From contig JAZUBT010000021.1 of assembly GCA_045638685.1 (NCBI GenBank), forward strand, positions 1-8,368: a DNA stretch of 8,368 bases, written 5' to 3'. A program made the translations under genes and the position numbers. The notes beneath the pieces are model-generated. The model was not told the DNA's origin and did not search any database. It worked only from the letters and a program-made list of their open reading frames with translations. The DNA comes from SIG673 sp045638685 (GTDB taxonomy: Bacteria > Bacillota > Clostridia > Oscillospirales > CAG-272). This document shows positions 6,458 through 8,368 of the stretch, in pieces; within the stretch, counting starts at the first letter, position 1, and each line of letters starts with the position of its first letter.

Positions 6458-7060
6458 ATGATTATTCTTGGAATAACGGGGCCGATAGGTAGCGGAAAAA
6501 CCTATGTTTCTGATATGATTTCTGACCGCGGATTTAAAAAAATTGATACCGATAACGTTTACCACAGTCTTGTTGATTCTCCTTCCGAAACAGTAGAAGC
6601 TCTTGCGAAAGAATTTGGTAAAGAAATTCTTTTGGAAAACGGTTCGATTGACAGAAAAAAACTGTCAAAAATAGTTTTTTCCGACAAGAAAAAGCTCGCA
6701 AAACTTAACGAAATTTCTCATAAAGCGGTTATAGAAAAAACCGAAAAGCTTATTTCCGATTACGAAAAAAACGGAGAAAAAATGCTTCTTATAGAGGTTC
6801 CTCTGATGTTTGAAAGCGGCTTTGATAAGCGGTGCGACTACGTTGTATCCGTTGTTGCTGATGAGGAAACAAGGGTGGAAAGGATATGCAAAAGAAGTGC
6901 GCTTTCCGCAGAGGAAGCTAAAAAAAGAATAAAAAATCAAAAAAATAATGATTTTTATATTGAAAATTCTTCTTTTGTGATATATAATAGTAATAATGGG
7001 GATTTAAATGCGCAGATTAACAGCATTATTGAAAGGATTTTCAAAGAAAAAGGGATTTAA
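6458..7060 (+). CDS. coaE: Dephospho-CoA kinase
   Basis: Catalyses the last step of coenzyme A synthesis, ATP-dependent phosphorylation of the 3'-hydroxyl of dephospho-CoA, in the cytoplasm. The 200 residues are the normal single-domain length. The Walker A loop GPIGSGKT is at 8-15. DTDNVYH (30-36) is the family's D-x-D substrate motif, EVPLMFESG (113-121) corresponds to the conserved V-P-L-L-F-E segment, and KKRIKNQ (155-161) supplies the Arg and Gln of the lid/adenine-binding region. The tail SFVIYNSNNGDLNAQINSI follows the usual VI-x-N-x-G-D-x-x-x-L pattern with small changes. It begins 46 bases after the oxidoreductase. Its last 53 bases overlap the transglycosylase gene in another frame, implying linked translation. 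The 3' third is noticeably AT-rich. Confidence 0.96.
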   Translation: MIILGITGPIGSGKTYVSDMISDRGFKKIDTDNVYHSLVDSPSETVEALAKEFGKEILLENGSIDRKKLSKIVFSDKKKLAKLNEISHKAVIEKTEKLISDYEKNGEKMLLIEVPLMFESGFDKRCDYVVSVVADEETRVERICKRSALSAEEAKKRIKNQKNNDFYIENSSFVIYNSNNGDLNAQINSIIERIFKEKGI

Positions 7061-7592
7061 AAGTGCTGCGTTTCTTTTTGTCTTATCTCTTTTTCTCGTT
7101 GTTTTGGTGTTGTTTCTTCCAAAACACGAAAAAAATCCGCCGGGCGCTGAATACGCTGAGCTTATTTCAGAGTATTCGGAAAAATACGGATTACCACCGT
7201 CGCTTGTATATGCCGTAATCGAGTGCGAAAGCGGTTTTAATGAAAAAGCTGTGTCCGTTGCAGGTGCATCGGGGCTTATGCAGCTTATGCCTGATACGTT
7301 TGATTGGATTTTGCCGAAGCTTAGCAGTGGAGAGGCAAGGGATATATTCAGTCCAAGGCAGAATATTGAGGCGGGCTGCAAATATCTATCGTATCTAATT
7401 AAGCGCTTTAAAGTAACCGAAACCGCGCTTGCGGCGTATAATGCGGGCGAGGGGACGGTTTCTTCGTGGCTGCAAAACCCAGAATACTCTGATGACGAAA
7501 AAACATTAAAGGAAATACCGTACCTTGAAACAAAGCTTTACGTGAGTAAGGTTACACGCAGGGCCGAGGAATTTGAAAAGACTCTAAAATAA
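7008..7592 (+). CDS. Membrane-anchored lytic transglycosylase (SLT domain)
   Basis: A 194-residue peptidoglycan-cleaving enzyme of the Slt70-like family 1 type, acting outside the membrane. A basic start (RR, KKK) and one hydrophobic segment at about 19-38 give a signal anchor with the catalytic part outside. The SLT domain (about 50-190) has the catalytic Glu74 in ECESGFN (72-78), GASGLMQLMPDT (86-97), AYNAGEG (143-149) and the closing PYLETKLYVSKV (171-182), all family signatures. No cell-wall-binding repeats are present. The ATG at 7008 has a modest GGGGA site (6998-7002) 5 bases away and lies inside coaE; no good later in-frame start would keep the anchor. Bonds cut are probably between MurNAc and GlcNAc, giving 1,6-anhydroMurNAc. 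The coaE neighbour occurs in other clostridia (from memory), suggesting the pair is stable. Confidence 0.93.
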   Translation: MRRLTALLKGFSKKKGFKSAAFLFVLSLFLVVLVLFLPKHEKNPPGAEYAELISEYSEKYGLPPSLVYAVIECESGFNEKAVSVAGASGLMQLMPDTFDWILPKLSSGEARDIFSPRQNIEAGCKYLSYLIKRFKVTETALAAYNAGEGTVSSWLQNPEYSDDEKTLKEIPYLETKLYVSKVTRRAEEFEKTLK

Positions 7593-7593
7593 G

Positions 7594-7614
7594 AAAGAGC
7601 ATTTAGGCTGCTTT
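7594..7614 (+). terminator. Weak possible terminator after the transglycosylase gene
   Basis: AAAGAGC (7594-7600) can pair with GCT (7607-7609) and CTTT (7611-7614), leaving one bulged G (7610) and a six-base loop. AATTATATTTT follows. The T tract is interrupted and the stem is short, so it may only partly separate the transglycosylase from eda. Confidence 0.3.
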
Positions 7615-7689
7615 AATTATATTTTAGAGCTGTAAGCTAAAAAGACTGTTAAACCTCTTTAGTGGGGACAGAAATATAAAACATTTTTT
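7615..7689 (+). other. Gap before eda with no clear promoter
   Basis: This AT-rich stretch should hold the eda promoter if eda is transcribed independently. TATAAA at 7675-7680 is the best -10 look-alike, but nothing resembling a -35 lies 16-18 bases before it, and the leader would be only about 16 bases. Short dyads, such as TAAA-CCTC-TTTA at 7650-7661, are too weak to call an operator. Confidence 0.3.
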
Positions 7690-7694
7690 GGAGG
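7690..7694 (+). promoter_or_regulatory. Strong ribosome binding site fixing the eda start
   Basis: GGAGG lies 8 bases before the ATG at 7703, an ideal arrangement. The in-frame TTG at 7688 overlaps this site and would add five residues with no family support. Confidence 0.88.
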
Positions 7695-7702
7695 AAACAA
7701 AA

Positions 7703-8347
7703 ATGGATCCGATTTGTAAAGAAATAGCCAGCTACGGACTTGTTCCGGTAATTAAAATTGACGACGTAAGTAAGGCGCTTCCGCTCGCAAAGGCTCTCTG
7801 CGACGGAGGACTTCCTGTTGCGGAGATAACCTTCCGTACCGCATGCGCGGCCGAAGCTATCGCCCTTATTACTAAGAATTTTCCCGATATGCTCGTAGGA
7901 GCGGGAACCGTTCTTACCACCGAGCAGGTTGATAAAGCACTTGCCGCTGGCGCACAGTTTGTTGTAACCCCCGGTTTTGATCCGGAACTTGTTGCATACT
8001 GTCAGGAAAAGGAACTTCCGATTTTCCCCGGCTGCACCACTCCTACCGATTATCATGCGGCACTTAAATTCGGACTTAAAGTCCTTAAATTCTTCCCGGC
8101 GGAACAGAGCGGCGGCCTTGCAAAAATCAAAGCCATGAGCGCACCTTTCCCCATGTTCAAAGTCATGCCAACCGGCGGTATTTCTCTTAAAAATCTCAAA
8201 GAATATCTTTCCTGCCCTGTTATTTGCGCCTGCGGCGGTTCCTATATGGTAACCGCAGACCTTATCGATAACAACAAATGGGACGAGATCATTGAACTTT
8301 GCAAAAAATCTGTTGAAATAGTCAAGGAGGCACGCAGCAATGGCTAA
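7703..8347 (+). CDS. eda: KDPG/KHG aldolase (2-keto-3-deoxy-6-phosphogluconate aldolase)
   Basis: A 214-residue class I aldolase that splits 2-keto-3-deoxy-6-phosphogluconate into pyruvate and glyceraldehyde-3-phosphate; many members also act on 4-hydroxy-2-oxoglutarate. The TIM-barrel landmarks are VPVIKI (14-19), the catalytic Glu41 in EITFRT (41-46), VGAGTVLT (65-72), VTPGFDPELV (88-97), PGCTTPTD (109-116), the Schiff-base Lys129 in LKFFPAE (128-134) and PTGGI (156-160). These correspond to Glu45 and Lys133 of the E. coli enzyme. The stop overlaps the start of the next gene, a sugar kinase that would make its substrate, so the two work in sequence in Entner-Doudoroff-type or hexuronate breakdown. 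Codons end in C more often than in coaE and the transglycosylase, which suggests higher expression. The symbol kdgA is sometimes used for the same enzyme. Confidence 0.96.
   Translation: MDPICKEIASYGLVPVIKIDDVSKALPLAKALCDGGLPVAEITFRTACAAEAIALITKNFPDMLVGAGTVLTTEQVDKALAAGAQFVVTPGFDPELVAYCQEKELPIFPGCTTPTDYHAALKFGLKVLKFFPAEQSGGLAKIKAMSAPFPMFKVMPTGGISLKNLKEYLSCPVICACGGSYMVTADLIDNNKWDEIIELCKKSVEIVKEARSNG
8325..8330 (+). promoter_or_regulatory. Ribosome binding site of the sugar kinase, inside eda
   Basis: AGGAGG within the last eda codons lies 9 bases before the ATG at 8340. This full-consensus site makes the overlapping start credible even though only nine codons are visible. Confidence 0.85.
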
Positions 8348-8368
8348 AATAGTAACTTTCGGCGAACT
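8340..8368 (+). CDS. kdgK: Start of a PfkB-type sugar kinase, probably 2-keto-3-deoxygluconate kinase (cut by the window edge)
   Basis: Only nine full codons are visible, reading MAKIVTFGE and then probably Leu. This matches the usual beginning of ribokinase/PfkB-family KDG kinases, where a first beta strand leads into the GE-L/M element that contacts the sugar. The start overlaps the eda stop by 8 bases (ATGGCTAA) behind an AGGAGG site, a typical translationally linked operon pair. KDG kinase phosphorylates 2-keto-3-deoxygluconate at C6, giving the Eda substrate, so the context strongly supports the call. Another PfkB sugar kinase cannot be excluded from so few residues. Confidence 0.75.

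Noticed and set aside
6458..7592. Horizontal transfer of coaE and the transglycosylase because they are more AT-rich
   Set aside because: The difference is mild, both look like normal clostridial genes, and expression-linked codon bias in aspS, hisS and eda explains it equally well.
1..8368. Mobile element, CRISPR array, tRNA/rRNA gene or defence cassette
   Set aside because: No transposase or integrase motif, no regularly spaced repeats, no tRNA-like cloverleaf and no defence-family domain was seen. All intact genes are chromosomal metabolic or housekeeping types.

Overview
The window looks like ordinary chromosome from a low-to-medium GC Gram-positive bacterium, most likely an anaerobic clostridial lineage (Clostridia, perhaps a gut Oscillospirales/Lachnospirales-type organism). 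This is inferred from strong AGGAGG-type ribosome binding sites, heavy use of AGA/AGG, ATA and GGA codons, TATAAT-type promoters, the hisS-aspS gene order common in Firmicutes, a Cys-rich Firmicutes-type HisRS, and the coaE/lytic transglycosylase pair. No sequence comparison could be run.

Layout. Positions 1-134 carry the last 43 codons of an unrecognised plus-strand gene. A 250-base convergent intergenic region follows, with two strong hairpins; the one at 239-270 is a good bidirectional terminator. From 385 to 5016 there is a minus-strand cluster read right to left: pncB (nicotinate phosphoribosyltransferase), hisS (histidyl-tRNA synthetase) and aspS (aspartyl-tRNA synthetase). A divergent control region (5017-5289) holds a readable promoter for each direction, with overlapping inverted repeats between them. 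From 5290 to the right edge all genes are on the plus strand: a Gfo/Idh/MocA-family NAD(P)-dependent oxidoreductase, coaE (dephospho-CoA kinase), a membrane-anchored lytic transglycosylase overlapping coaE by 53 bases, then after a 110-base gap eda (KDPG/KHG aldolase), overlapping by 8 bases the first codons of a PfkB-type sugar kinase, very probably kdgK (2-keto-3-deoxygluconate kinase).

How the genes fit together. The minus-strand cluster joins NAD salvage from nicotinate to tRNA charging, a housekeeping set. The plus-strand genes begin with a redox enzyme of unknown sugar or cyclitol substrate, pass through the last step of coenzyme A synthesis and a cell-wall enzyme, and end in the kdgK/eda pair, which turns 2-keto-3-deoxygluconate into pyruvate and glyceraldehyde-3-phosphate (the lower part of hexuronate/pectin breakdown).

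I found no mobile element, CRISPR array, RNA gene, T-box or defence-like cassette. Nothing here convincingly forms a new system. The most useful second looks are the shared pncB/oxidoreductase control region, the long coaE/transglycosylase overlap, the mixed tRNA-specificity signature of AspRS, and the unassigned oxidoreductase and left-edge gene.
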